In this document: piece after piece, positions 20,801 to 29,516 of the stretch
How the letters are laid out: every line of letters begins with the position of its first letter
Position numbering within the stretch: the first letter of the stretch is position 1
Assembly (NCBI RefSeq): GCF_012584455.1
Contig: NZ_JABAEB010000002.1
Location: forward strand, 372,001-436,000
Origin: Shewanella oncorhynchi
GTDB taxonomy: Bacteria; Pseudomonadota; Gammaproteobacteria; Enterobacterales; Shewanellaceae
Direction of reading: 5' to 3'
DNA: 64,000 nucleotides
Notes under the pieces: model-generated
Seen by the model: the letters and a program-made list of their open reading frames with translations, nothing else
What the model was told of the DNA's origin: nothing
Databases searched by the model: none
Made by a program: the position numbers and the translations under genes

Positions 20801-21151
20801 TTACACAGAGAAACTGGCACCACAGCCACAAGTTGTGGTTGCGTTAGGGTTTTTCACGAAGAAGCGAGAACCTTCCAGTCCTGAAGTGTAATCCACTTCA
20901 CCACCGACTAAATATTGTAGGCTCATAGGGTCGACAACCAAGAGAACGCCTTGTTTTTCTATCGTAAAATCGCCGTCATTAACCTTTTCATCAAAGGTAA
21001 AGCCGTACTGAAATCCAGAACAACCACCACCAGTCACATAGACTCGTAGCTTAAGTGCAGGATTTTGCTCTTCTTCCAGCAAACCTTTCACCTTAGCGGC
21101 TGCCGCATCGGTAAATTGGATTGGCATTGCTGTATCAGCTTGATCAGTCAT
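20801..21151 (-). CDS. erpA: Iron-sulfur cluster insertion protein ErpA
   Basis: A-type Fe-S carrier that delivers clusters to target enzymes such as IspG. The three conserved cysteines are C44 ([10 protein letters not shown]), C108 and C110 (TTCGCGASF). Length (116 aa) is typical. Its start overlaps the end of the DUF6776 gene by eight bases, so translation of the two is probably coupled. Confidence 0.95.
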   Translation of the reverse strand: MTDQADTAMPIQFTDAAAAKVKGLLEEEQNPALKLRVYVTGGGCSGFQYGFTFDEKVNDGDFTIEKQGVLLVVDPMSLQYLVGGEVDYTSGLEGSRFFVKNPNATTTCGCGASFSV

Positions 21152-21947
21152 TACTACCTCTTACATCAGTTTTCTGGGGCAAATTATCCTTTACCTGACT
21201 GTTTTGTTCAAGTATTACCCGTGGTTCTTTTTCACCCTGTAATAACTCAGGGGCACTATAGACATGTTCGGTCTGCGAATTCTTAGTCCAGCGGCTCGAA
21301 GGCACCAGCACTTTGACTTTCACTTGTTGTAAATTAAAGCCAGCAGGAACAGTGACCTTGGTATCTATGACTTGAAAATAGCGAAAATCAAATTCCAACT
21401 TAGAACCCGTGAGTTTGTTCACACTCAAGCTAACAGATTTGCCATCTTGCACACCAATGAGCGTCAATTCAGTTCGACCTTGAATAGCTTGCTTACGCTT
21501 TTGCAACTGAGTCAACACCAACTTGAGATGATATTCATCGGCCAAAGCGCCCCGCGTCATTTCAAGTCCGTGAATAGCAACACCTTCAGCATTATCATCC
21601 GGTGTCATAATGCTGCGGTAAAACGCCAGCTCATGTTCCAATTCTTTTTGCTTTTTCATTTGCTGGCCAAACATTTCTTGCATTTGGGTATTAGCCTCGC
21701 GCTCGACGGACAGCTCTAAATTTCGGGTTGCAAGTAGTTGGGTCTGTGCCTCTAACTCAGCGGTCAAGCGTTGAGTCTTGCTGCTGATATGCTTAACAAC
21801 AGGCTCATCGCTACTTAATAGCAGAAAACTTATCCAAGCCCCAAAAAGAATAGAAACTAACACTAAAAGCGATAAATAAACTGAAGATGGACGATACTTG
21901 AGATCCATCACTTGCAGCCGATCTAGCCAACGATGATAATTTGGCAT
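21144..21947 (-). CDS. DUF6776-type membrane-anchored coiled-coil protein
   Basis: 267 residues: a short cytoplasmic N-terminus, one membrane helix (about 24-45, [20 protein letters not shown]), a coiled coil (about 55-115, rich in E, Q and L heptads) and a beta-rich C-terminal domain. It matches the layout of DUF6776 proteins, whose role is unknown. The start chosen (MPNYHRWLD) lies 20 codons inside the longest frame and gives a sensible topology. It overlaps erpA and is divergent from the CLC gene. Confidence 0.62.
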   Translation of the reverse strand: MPNYHRWLDRLQVMDLKYRPSSVYLSLLVLVSILFGAWISFLLLSSDEPVVKHISSKTQRLTAELEAQTQLLATRNLELSVEREANTQMQEMFGQQMKKQKELEHELAFYRSIMTPDDNAEGVAIHGLEMTRGALADEYHLKLVLTQLQKRKQAIQGRTELTLIGVQDGKSVSLSVNKLTGSKLEFDFRYFQVIDTKVTVPAGFNLQQVKVKVLVPSSRWTKNSQTEHVYSAPELLQGEKEPRVILEQNSQVKDNLPQKTDVRGSND

Positions 21948-22021
21948 TAGGTAACAGCCCCTTATATAAAATACAATCAACTCAAGAACGAGTTCGATAC
22001 AATACAACTCAGGCCAATGTA

Positions 22022-23746
22022 GTGCAATTAACGATAAATAAAGTCGCTATCCAACATGCCATAGTCACAGCCAAAAAGTATTTAACCAATGAGCTACGTG
22101 ACCATTTATCTCAAGCCCGCATCAGTGCACAGCTGTGCATACTGGCACTGTTATTTGCTATTTTTGCATCCTGTGTGATCTTACTGTTTCGACTCTTGCT
22201 CGTTTGGGCTAATCATTACACCCAAATACAGGCGCTGGATTTTACGGGGAACGTCGCCGACTGGCGAGCCCTGTTACCCCTTTTAGGCGCAATATTAATT
22301 TGGATAGTGGCGAAGTTGGGCTCCAAACGCTACAAACGTATGGGAATAGCCTATGTGTTACATAGAGTTAAACTACATTATGGTAAAATCCCCCTACAAT
22401 CCGCCGCTGGGCAATTTTTTCAAGCACTCTTTGCCCTAGGCACAAATTTCTCAGTCGGCCGTGAAGGTCCTGCCATTCATCTGGGTGCTGTCAGCGCCAG
22501 TTTTCTCGCTGAAAAATTCAATCTTCCCGATAATAGCGTACGCATCATGTGTGCCAGTGGCATTGCAGCAGGGATTGCCGCCACTTTTAACGCGCCCTTG
22601 GCGGCGGTGATTTTTGTACTCGAAGTGATAGTACGTGAATATAAAATCCATTACTTTTTCCCGATTATGCTCTCCGCAATTTGTGGCGCGGTTTCAAGCC
22701 AATTAGTGTTTGGTAATGTGCACGAATTTGACCGTATTCAAGTGATCCACATTCCCTTAGATCACTACCCTATTCTCGCCATCGGCGGCGTAGTATTAGG
22801 CTGCGCTGCGGCGCTGTTTAATTACTCACTCTTAAAAGTTACCGCGACGGGGCAAAACTGGCCACTGATTTACCGACTATTACTGGCGGGCAGTGTCACC
22901 ACACTAATCGGTCTCGTGTTGCCGCAAGCCCTTGGCACTGGCGATCTCGCCATTAGCGAAGCCATTAGCCAACATCCAAGCCTGTTGCTGTTAATCGCCC
23001 TGTTATTTGCCAAAACCATCGCCACTATTGCGGCGATTGGCTTAGGTATTCCCGGTGGTTTGATTGGTCCACTTTATGGTATCGGCGCGCTGCTCGGGGC
23101 GATTTTGGCGCTCATCAGTGCTATCTTATTCCCGTCGATCGCCCCTTATGTAGGGCTTTACACTGTAATAGGCATGACAGCCATGATGGGCGTGTGTTTA
23201 AGCGCGCCGCTGGCCGCCTTAGTCGCCCTGTTAGAAATGACTAATGACGCCAGCATTATTTTACCGGCAATGTTTGTAACAATTCCGGCTTTTTTAATTG
23301 CTTATCAGGGTTTTAAGACCGACTCCATTTTCTTTAAGCAATTAGAAATTATGGGACTAGGTTATAAGGTCGCCCCCGTGAATTTAGCACTGCAGAAAAA
23401 AGGCGTGCGAGCCTTAATGGATAAACGCTTTGTTATCGTCAATAACAACGATGAATTGTTACTCGAAGTGCTAAAACGCGCCGAAGGTCGCCCTGTGCTA
23501 GTCCGCAATGCCGATGGCATTATCGAAATGCTTAGTCTTGAAATGCAATCCTATGATGACAGTACCACGCTATCACGCCATCCCATGCAAGGGCTAAGCG
23601 ACAGCACCACCCTCAATGAAGTCTATTCACTATTGTCGCCCAAACGCTGCGGTGAGGTGTTTATCTATCAAGATACACCAGACAATGTGGTTGGGGTGAT
23701 CAGTTGGTCGAACCTACAACAGGAGATTCGTTCAGGCCAAGCCTAA
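22022..23746 (+). CDS. CLC-family chloride channel or transporter
   Basis: About 574 aa, with a CLC membrane core followed by a C-terminal CBS-like region (about residues 455-570). The gating motif GREGPAIHLGA and the GIPGGLIGP motif are present, and VLEVI holds a Glu near the position of the proton glutamate. The first selectivity motif GSGIP of E. coli ClcA is not recognisable; the region reads KRYKRMGIAY. The start is uncertain: I use GTG with AGG eight bases upstream. A TTG at 21941 would overlap the divergent DUF6776 gene. Ion preference cannot be told. Confidence 0.82.
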   Translation: MQLTINKVAIQHAIVTAKKYLTNELRDHLSQARISAQLCILALLFAIFASCVILLFRLLLVWANHYTQIQALDFTGNVADWRALLPLLGAILIWIVAKLGSKRYKRMGIAYVLHRVKLHYGKIPLQSAAGQFFQALFALGTNFSVGREGPAIHLGAVSASFLAEKFNLPDNSVRIMCASGIAAGIAATFNAPLAAVIFVLEVIVREYKIHYFFPIMLSAICGAVSSQLVFGNVHEFDRIQVIHIPLDHYPILAIGGVVLGCAAALFNYSLLKVTATGQNWPLIYRLLLAGSVTTLIGLVLPQALGTGDLAISEAISQHPSLLLLIALLFAKTIATIAAIGLGIPGGLIGPLYGIGALLGAILALISAILFPSIAPYVGLYTVIGMTAMMGVCLSAPLAALVALLEMTNDASIILPAMFVTIPAFLIAYQGFKTDSIFFKQLEIMGLGYKVAPVNLALQKKGVRALMDKRFVIVNNNDELLLEVLKRAEGRPVLVRNADGIIEMLSLEMQSYDDSTTLSRHPMQGLSDSTTLNEVYSLLSPKRCGEVFIYQDTPDNVVGVISWSNLQQEIRSGQA

Positions 23747-23942
23747 TATCGCTTCAAAACCTGAGACGGCAGATTAAAAGCTTTGGGCTTCATCGCAAAA
23801 ATCTAACACAGTGGCAATGTGGCTATTTCGTTGCCCCAGTGCTTCTGCTACAATCGCGCCTCAGCCACCCTACATAACATCAGGGCAGATAAGCGCGATA
23901 ATGCTGCTTAAAATGCCCCCTAGCAAATTGGAAAACAGGCTG

Positions 23943-24962
23943 ATGAATCAGTTCGAAGGATCCCATATCCTCTCCGTAAACCAGTTAGATCTTGACTCAA
24001 TCCAAACTATTTTTAATGTCGCTAGCCGCATGATGCCCTATGCACTTCGAGAGAAGCGCAATAATGTGCTCGATGGCGCCATTTTAGGTAACCTGTTTTT
24101 CGAACCGAGTACCCGTACCCGCGTGAGTTTTGGCTGTGCCTTTAACTTGCTCGGCGGCCATGTACGTGAAACCACAGGCATGGCTTCATCGTCTTTATCT
24201 AAAGGTGAATCCCTGTACGATACGGCGCGGGTGTTATCCACCTATTCTGATGTCATTGCCATGCGCCATCCAGACTCTTACTCGGTCAAAGAGTTTGCAG
24301 AAGGCAGCCGCGTCCCAGTGATCAACGGCGGCGATGGTTCGAACGAGCATCCGACCCAAGCCTTGCTCGACTTATACACTATCCAAAAAGAACTCAAGTG
24401 TGCTGGCCGCGGTATCGATGGCATGCACATCGCTATGGTCGGCGACTTAAAATTTGGCCGCACTGTGCATTCACTATCACGCTTACTCTGCATGTATAAG
24501 AACATCAGTTTCACACTGATTTCACCTGCTGAATTAGCTATGCCTGATTATGTGATCTCCGACATTGAAAATGCTGGCCATAGCATCAAAATAACCGACC
24601 AACTTGAAGGCCATTTAGATCAAGCAGATATTTTGTATCTCACTCGCATTCAAGAAGAACGCTTCCCTTCGCAGGAAGAAGCAAATAAGTATCGCGGCAA
24701 GTTCCGCTTAAATCGCAGTATTTACACTCAGCATTGCAAATCTAACACAGTCATTATGCACCCGCTTCCAAGGGATTCACGGGCGCAAGCCAACGAGTTA
24801 GATAATGATTTAAATAGCCATCCCAATCTTGCTATCTTCAGACAGGCGGATAATGGGCTGTTAATTCGCATGGCTTTGTTTGCATTGACACTCGGCGTTG
24901 ATAATCAACTCGAAAAATATGAGTGTCCGGTTAATTGGTATTCACGTAAAGCCGATCGCTAA
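23943..24962 (+). CDS. pyrB: Aspartate carbamoyltransferase
   Basis: Condenses carbamoyl phosphate with aspartate, the first committed step of pyrimidine synthesis. Carbamoyl phosphate-binding motif FFEPSTRTRVSFG, the 80s loop SSLSKGESLYDT, GDGSNEHPTQALLDL and MHPLPRD are all present. 339 aa is longer than E. coli PyrB (311). No pyrI follows, so allosteric control by a PyrI subunit is not encoded next to it. I start at MNQFEGSHIL after ACAGG; the frame extends 44 codons upstream without homology. Confidence 0.94.
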   Translation: MNQFEGSHILSVNQLDLDSIQTIFNVASRMMPYALREKRNNVLDGAILGNLFFEPSTRTRVSFGCAFNLLGGHVRETTGMASSSLSKGESLYDTARVLSTYSDVIAMRHPDSYSVKEFAEGSRVPVINGGDGSNEHPTQALLDLYTIQKELKCAGRGIDGMHIAMVGDLKFGRTVHSLSRLLCMYKNISFTLISPAELAMPDYVISDIENAGHSIKITDQLEGHLDQADILYLTRIQEERFPSQEEANKYRGKFRLNRSIYTQHCKSNTVIMHPLPRDSRAQANELDNDLNSHPNLAIFRQADNGLLIRMALFALTLGVDNQLEKYECPVNWYSRKADR

Positions 24963-24988
24963 TTGGCTACAGACTTTAAGGACTAAAC

Positions 24989-26281
24989 ATGACCCGTTCC
25001 GAAGCGCTATTTGAACAGGCTAAAAAAACCATCCCCGGCGGCGTTAACTCTCCGGTTCGTGCATTTAATGGTGTAGGCGGTTCGCCCCTGTTTATTGAAA
25101 AAGCTAACGGCGCTTATATTTACGATGCCGATGGTAAAGCTTATATCGACTATGTCGGTTCTTGGGGCCCGATGATCCTCGGCCACAACCATCCTAAAAT
25201 CCGTGCAGCTGTATTAGCAGCGGTGGAAAATGGCTTATCTTTTGGTGCGCCAACTGAGCTTGAAGTGCAAATGGCCGAAAAAGTCATCTCTATGGTGCCT
25301 TCTATCGAGCAAGTACGCATGGTGAGTTCAGGCACAGAAGCTACTATGAGTGCTATCCGTTTAGCACGCGGTTTTACTAATCGTGACAAGATCTTAAAAT
25401 TTGAAGGCTGCTACCACGGCCACGCAGATTGCCTGTTAGTGAAAGCCGGTTCTGGCGCGTTAACGTTAGGTCAACCTAGCTCACCAGGTATTCCAGAAGA
25501 TTTCGCCAAACACACCTTAACGGCTGTGTATAACGATTTAGATTCAGTTAGAACCCTGTTCGAGCAGTATCCAACTGAGATTTCTTGCATCATCATCGAG
25601 CCCGTTGCTGGCAACATGAACTGTATTCCACCTGTCCCAGGTTTCCTTCAAGGCCTGCGTGATATGTGTGATGAGTTTGGCGCGCTGTTGATTATCGATG
25701 AAGTGATGACAGGTTTTCGCGTATCACTAAGTGGCGCTCAAGGTTACTACGGCGTCACACCAGACTTAACCACACTCGGTAAAGTGATTGGTGGCGGTAT
25801 GCCAGTGGGGGCTTTCGGTGGCCGTAAAGATGTGATGCAATTTATCGCCCCTACGGGTCCGGTTTACCAAGCGGGTACGTTATCGGGTAACCCCATTGCG
25901 ATGTCAGCGGGTCTGGCACAAATGGAAGCCCTGTGTGAAGAAGGTCTGTACGAAGCACTGAGCGCGAAAACCAAACGTATTGCAGAAGGCTTTAAAGCGG
26001 CTGCGGATAAGCACGGTATTCCAATGGCGATCAACTATGTTGGTGGTATGTTCGGTTTCTTCTTCACGGAACAACCCAAGATCACTCATTTCGACCAAGT
26101 GACCCAATGCAATATCGAACAGTTCCGTATTTTCTACCACTGCATGCTAGATGAAGGTGTTTACTTAGCGCCAAGTGCCTATGAAGCTGGCTTCCTGTCA
26201 ATGGCACATGGCGAAGAAGAGATGCGCTTAACCTTAGAAGCGGCAGATCGCGTATTGGCTAGCATGAAAGCGGCAAGCTAA
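24989..26281 (+). CDS. hemL: Glutamate-1-semialdehyde 2,1-aminomutase
   Basis: PLP enzyme making 5-aminolevulinate for haem. K265 in [16 protein letters not shown] forms the Schiff base; [16 protein letters not shown] and [12 protein letters not shown] are family motifs. 430 aa is normal. AAGGA lies before the ATG, 26 bases after pyrB, so the two may share a transcript. A terminator follows. Confidence 0.96.
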   Translation: MTRSEALFEQAKKTIPGGVNSPVRAFNGVGGSPLFIEKANGAYIYDADGKAYIDYVGSWGPMILGHNHPKIRAAVLAAVENGLSFGAPTELEVQMAEKVISMVPSIEQVRMVSSGTEATMSAIRLARGFTNRDKILKFEGCYHGHADCLLVKAGSGALTLGQPSSPGIPEDFAKHTLTAVYNDLDSVRTLFEQYPTEISCIIIEPVAGNMNCIPPVPGFLQGLRDMCDEFGALLIIDEVMTGFRVSLSGAQGYYGVTPDLTTLGKVIGGGMPVGAFGGRKDVMQFIAPTGPVYQAGTLSGNPIAMSAGLAQMEALCEEGLYEALSAKTKRIAEGFKAAADKHGIPMAINYVGGMFGFFFTEQPKITHFDQVTQCNIEQFRIFYHCMLDEGVYLAPSAYEAGFLSMAHGEEEMRLTLEAADRVLASMKAAS

Positions 26282-26317
26282 GCCTAAACTTTAGTATTTA
26301 AGCCGTTTAAACATAAC

Positions 26318-26347
26318 AAAGGGACGCCAATGCGTCCCTTTGCTTTT
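26318..26347 (+). terminator. hemL terminator
   Basis: Perfect 10 bp stem AAAGGGACGC/GCGTCCCTTT, loop CAAT, then GCTTTT. Confidence 0.85.
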
Positions 26348-26470
26348 ATTAGATTTAGTTAACTTTGTGTCACTTTAATAACGATCAGACTTTTTAGAAC
26401 CTAAAGCCGATTTAAATATTATCCCAGCCACCATGAATTGTAAGGTCAAGTGGATATGCTCAATAACGTG

Positions 26471-26572
26471 CTAAGGCCAACCCATCACGCCAAGCGCAAT
26501 AAGTTGCTTACCACAATACGTTAACCAAACGAGTGAGCCTAAAAGCAAAAGACTCCAGATAACAAATGTCAT
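26471..26572 (-). CDS. Candidate 33-residue single-pass membrane protein
   Basis: A small frame in the otherwise empty hemL-nhaD gap. It begins with ATG behind a strong Shine-Dalgarno stretch (GGAGTAGAGGAAA), the best in this gap. The product starts MTFVIWSLLLLGSLVWLTYC and ends GKQLIALGVMGWP: one hydrophobic helix and a short tail with one Lys. I recognise no family; CydX and the common type I toxins do not match clearly. A hairpin-rich stretch lies directly upstream. Coding is inferred from the ribosome binding site and hydrophobic pattern only. Confidence 0.45.
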   Translation of the reverse strand: MTFVIWSLLLLGSLVWLTYCGKQLIALGVMGWP

Positions 26573-26645
26573 TTTCCTCTACTCCAAAACACAATATCCA
26601 GTATTGATACCCAAACAAGCTCAAGACGCAGAATTCTGCAGGACT

Positions 26646-26725
26646 GAGTGCTAAGAGCACTCTACTTCCGAGTGGCACTCATTCAAAAGACAAGCATTAA
26701 AAATGCCTGCCTACATAGGCATGAC
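26646..26725 (-). other. Hairpin-rich stretch upstream of the 33-residue frame
   Basis: GAGTGCT AAG AGCACTC (26646-26662) is a perfect 7 bp stem with a 3-base loop; GAGTGGCACTC (26669-26679) repeats its outer part. TGCCT/AGGCA pairs around 26704-26718. In the minus-strand transcript this would be a structured leader ahead of the small frame. The role is unknown. Confidence 0.3.
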
Positions 26726-26781
26726 AATTCAGGAATATCGACCTGAATAAAAATTAATTGAAGAATATGCAAACTAACTGC

Positions 26782-26871
26782 TTAGACTTTAATCGTAGAT
26801 CTCACTTTTAACGCGGTAATCAAATCAAACAATACAGTTAATAACGCTGCAATAATCACAATAACCAACAT
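26782..26871 (-). CDS. Possible 29-residue hydrophobic peptide
   Basis: ATG-initiated frame encoding MLVIVIIAALLTVLFDLITA followed by the basic tail LKVRSTIKV. The hydrophobic helix plus positive tail would give a defined membrane topology. There is no clear Shine-Dalgarno sequence, so the evidence is weaker than for the 33-residue frame 210 bases away on the same strand. Confidence 0.22.
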   Translation of the reverse strand: MLVIVIIAALLTVLFDLITALKVRSTIKV

Positions 26872-27078
26872 ATAAAACTAATTAGCAACCAAAAAGCATG
26901 AGATGGACATCACAAAGAAGCATTAAATTGAGTTACAGCTAACAGTTGCGTTCTCTAGCCCATTATGTTCTGATCCGCACGCGCTAACACGGCTAGCTTA
27001 ATTTAGCCTTGATATGCCCAATCTTTAGGTTGACTCAAGTCGCCCTACGACATCAAAACAGCAGTTGGAATTGCAGTT

Positions 27079-28326
27079 ATGTTAAATACCTTTCTCATCT
27101 TACTGGCCGTGCTCGCATTGCTCAGTATTATTTTCGAAGAAGTGACCCACCTTAATAAAGCAAAAACAACCTTATTCTTTGGTTGTATCTCTTGGGTAGC
27201 GCTGTTTATGGCTGCTGGGGATCCTTCCCATGAGAAAATCGTTGCCGAACAACTCAATGAGAATTTACTCGAAATCGCCACTCTTTGGCTCTTTCTGATG
27301 TCGACCATGACCTTCGTAGCATATTTGAATGCTAAAGGCATGATCCAAATCATGGTGCAAAAGCTATTTCCACAGCAGGTTTCAGTACGCATGCTAATGG
27401 TTCAAGTCGGTTTGTTTTCGCTAGTGCTTTCGGCATTTTGTGATAACGTCACCGCAACCTTAGTGTCTTTAGGTTTATTAACCACCTTTAAACTCGACAA
27501 ACAAATGCGCCGTAGAATGGCCGTGTTAATTATTTTCGCGGTTAACTCAGGCGGTGTCGCGTTGATCACCGGTGATGTAACGACACTAATGATATTCTTA
27601 GCGGGCCACGTGCAGATGTCTGAACTATTGATGCTGTTTATTCCATCAACAATCAGCGTGATTCTGCTGGCAACCCTATTCTCACTCAAAGCTGAAGGTA
27701 TTGTGAGTACGACGCCAATCAAACATACTTATCAAACCGTTGATGTATTGATTGCCCTCGTCTTCTTCTGCACCATTTTAATGACCATGCTACTCAACAT
27801 ATTGTTTGGTATCCCGCCGGTGTTGACCTTCTTAACAGGCCTATCCATTATGTTCCTGATTGGTCATACCACACGTAGTGATCAAGAAGAAATCAAGATC
27901 CTTGAATATATCCGCCAAGTAGAATATGACACCCTATTGTTCTTCTTAGGTATTTTACTGCTTGTTGGTATGCTTAAAGAAATCGGCACCTTAGATATGC
28001 TGACCCAAGCTTATACTTTGTATAATCCAAACATCTCAAACTTCGTCACAGGTATGGGTTCAGCCTTAATTGATAACGTCCCATTGACTGCTGCCTTGTT
28101 AAAAGCAAGCCCGGTATTAAATACACCTGAATGGCTTGGTTTAACCTACAGTGTCGGCGTGGGTGGTTCGCTGCTGGTGATTGGTTCGGCTGCGGGTATT
28201 GTGGCGATGAGTAAAGTAAAGGAGCTAACCTTCGTGAGTTATTTGAAGTATGTTCCAGCACTTTTTCTCTGCTATAGCGTCGGTTACGCACTGACACTGT
28301 TCTTAGCCAACAGACTGTTTGATTAA
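27079..28326 (+). CDS. nhaD: Na+/H+ antiporter NhaD
   Basis: 415-residue antiporter of the NhaD/ArsB-like superfamily, exchanging Na+ or Li+ for H+ at alkaline pH. About 11-12 helices are visible. Family motifs include LSAFCDNVTATLVSLGLL, NSGGVALITGDVTTLMIF and SALIDNVPLTAALL. The two NV segments are the pseudo-symmetric ion-binding loops. The gene stands alone and ends in a strong terminator. Confidence 0.92.
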   Translation: MLNTFLILLAVLALLSIIFEEVTHLNKAKTTLFFGCISWVALFMAAGDPSHEKIVAEQLNENLLEIATLWLFLMSTMTFVAYLNAKGMIQIMVQKLFPQQVSVRMLMVQVGLFSLVLSAFCDNVTATLVSLGLLTTFKLDKQMRRRMAVLIIFAVNSGGVALITGDVTTLMIFLAGHVQMSELLMLFIPSTISVILLATLFSLKAEGIVSTTPIKHTYQTVDVLIALVFFCTILMTMLLNILFGIPPVLTFLTGLSIMFLIGHTTRSDQEEIKILEYIRQVEYDTLLFFLGILLLVGMLKEIGTLDMLTQAYTLYNPNISNFVTGMGSALIDNVPLTAALLKASPVLNTPEWLGLTYSVGVGGSLLVIGSAAGIVAMSKVKELTFVSYLKYVPALFLCYSVGYALTLFLANRLFD

Positions 28327-28345
28327 GTTGAGATTCACTAAGATC

Positions 28346-28372
28346 AAAAAAGGCGCCTAGTGCGCCTTTTTT
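28346..28372. terminator. Bidirectional intrinsic terminator
   Basis: A6-GGCGC, loop CTAGT, GCGCC-T6. It serves nhaD and convergent gspB. Confidence 0.93.
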
Positions 28373-28433
28373 ATCAACTACTTATTTATTGTTACCACAA
28401 ATAACCGCTAGCATGACTTATCGTAATACCTGA

Positions 28434-29516
28434 TTAGATTGCGGGCACCTTAAACTGGGTTCCTTGAATATCTAACACTATGTCCCTTGGACGAATAGAG
28501 ATGATTTTCAGCTTACCAGCAATCATATCCCCTTCTTGTAACTCTGCACCGTCTACATTCAGCCATCTCTGGGCGGGGTCGCTGGAATAAACATGAGCAA
28601 CGATATTAAATTCAGGCACTTGTAATTGCAGACCTGCAGGTAATTGGCCGTATTTCGGAATTTCATCCACAGCAGTTTCGGGGATAGGATCTAATTTAGC
28701 CTCAGTGACATTCGTCTCTGCAGCATTAACATATTCCACATCCTTTAATGCATTTTGAAAGGAAGCCACTAACTTATCTTCATCGCGACTTTTATTGGTC
28801 TCTAAACCGACATCTTCCGCCGCGGCACTGACTTGCTGACGCAGGGCTTCAAGACTCGCTAGACCCGACTCATTGGCATTAGCACCTAATATCATAGGCT
28901 GCTGTGCTTGCGTCTCTGCTGGCACAACCGCTTCCTGACTTGCCGCATCAACTTGGGCTGACGTCGACATATAATCTGCGTAGCTTGAATCACTAAAACC
29001 CGAATTGCTATCACTTTGAGCCGGCATGCCAACAGAATTGGTCGTTATATTCGCGCTAGCATTCATTTGAGGCGCATTTGATACTACAGTCTCAGCCTGA
29101 AATTGCGGCGATACCGTTAGCTCGGGTAAAGTCTGCGTCCGAGGAAGCGCCACTTTCCCAGCAAGCCGAACACCTGAAGCAGCACTGGGCTCAACTTGGA
29201 GCTCAGAGGCAGCTCCTACCGTAGACTGAAGCTCATTTTTAATCGCAGTCGAGGGTGGCAATGATGAAGTTGATGGCAGTACGTTAGCCACTTCCACAGT
29301 ATCACTTTGGGGAAGTCGAGTTTTATCCCAAACGCTTAATCCCCAAGCCACACCAATTCCTGCGGCAACTGCAACGACTAATATAGACAGTTTTCCTATC
29401 GGCACACCCGATTTACGAGGCTGTGGATAATTCGCCCTTGGCGTCATCACAGCATCAGGTAACGGTGATTGTTGCTGTTGTTTGTTGCGGGTTACGGCAT
29501 CGAGTAAAATGGACAT
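28434..29516 (-). CDS. gspB: General secretion pathway protein B (ExeB/GspB)
   Basis: Partner of ExeA in placing the type II secretion secretin. 360 aa: short cytoplasmic N-terminus (MSILLDAVTRNKQQQQ), one membrane helix near 42-61, a long Ser/Ala/Gln-rich periplasmic linker and a C-terminal GspB domain (about 300-360, FNIVAHVYSSDPAQRWLNVD). Its ATG shares one base with the exeA stop (TGATG), so the two are coupled. The rest of the type II system is not in the window. Confidence 0.88.
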   Translation of the reverse strand: MSILLDAVTRNKQQQQSPLPDAVMTPRANYPQPRKSGVPIGKLSILVVAVAAGIGVAWGLSVWDKTRLPQSDTVEVANVLPSTSSLPPSTAIKNELQSTVGAASELQVEPSAASGVRLAGKVALPRTQTLPELTVSPQFQAETVVSNAPQMNASANITTNSVGMPAQSDSNSGFSDSSYADYMSTSAQVDAASQEAVVPAETQAQQPMILGANANESGLASLEALRQQVSAAAEDVGLETNKSRDEDKLVASFQNALKDVEYVNAAETNVTEAKLDPIPETAVDEIPKYGQLPAGLQLQVPEFNIVAHVYSSDPAQRWLNVDGAELQEGDMIAGKLKIISIRPRDIVLDIQGTQFKVPAI

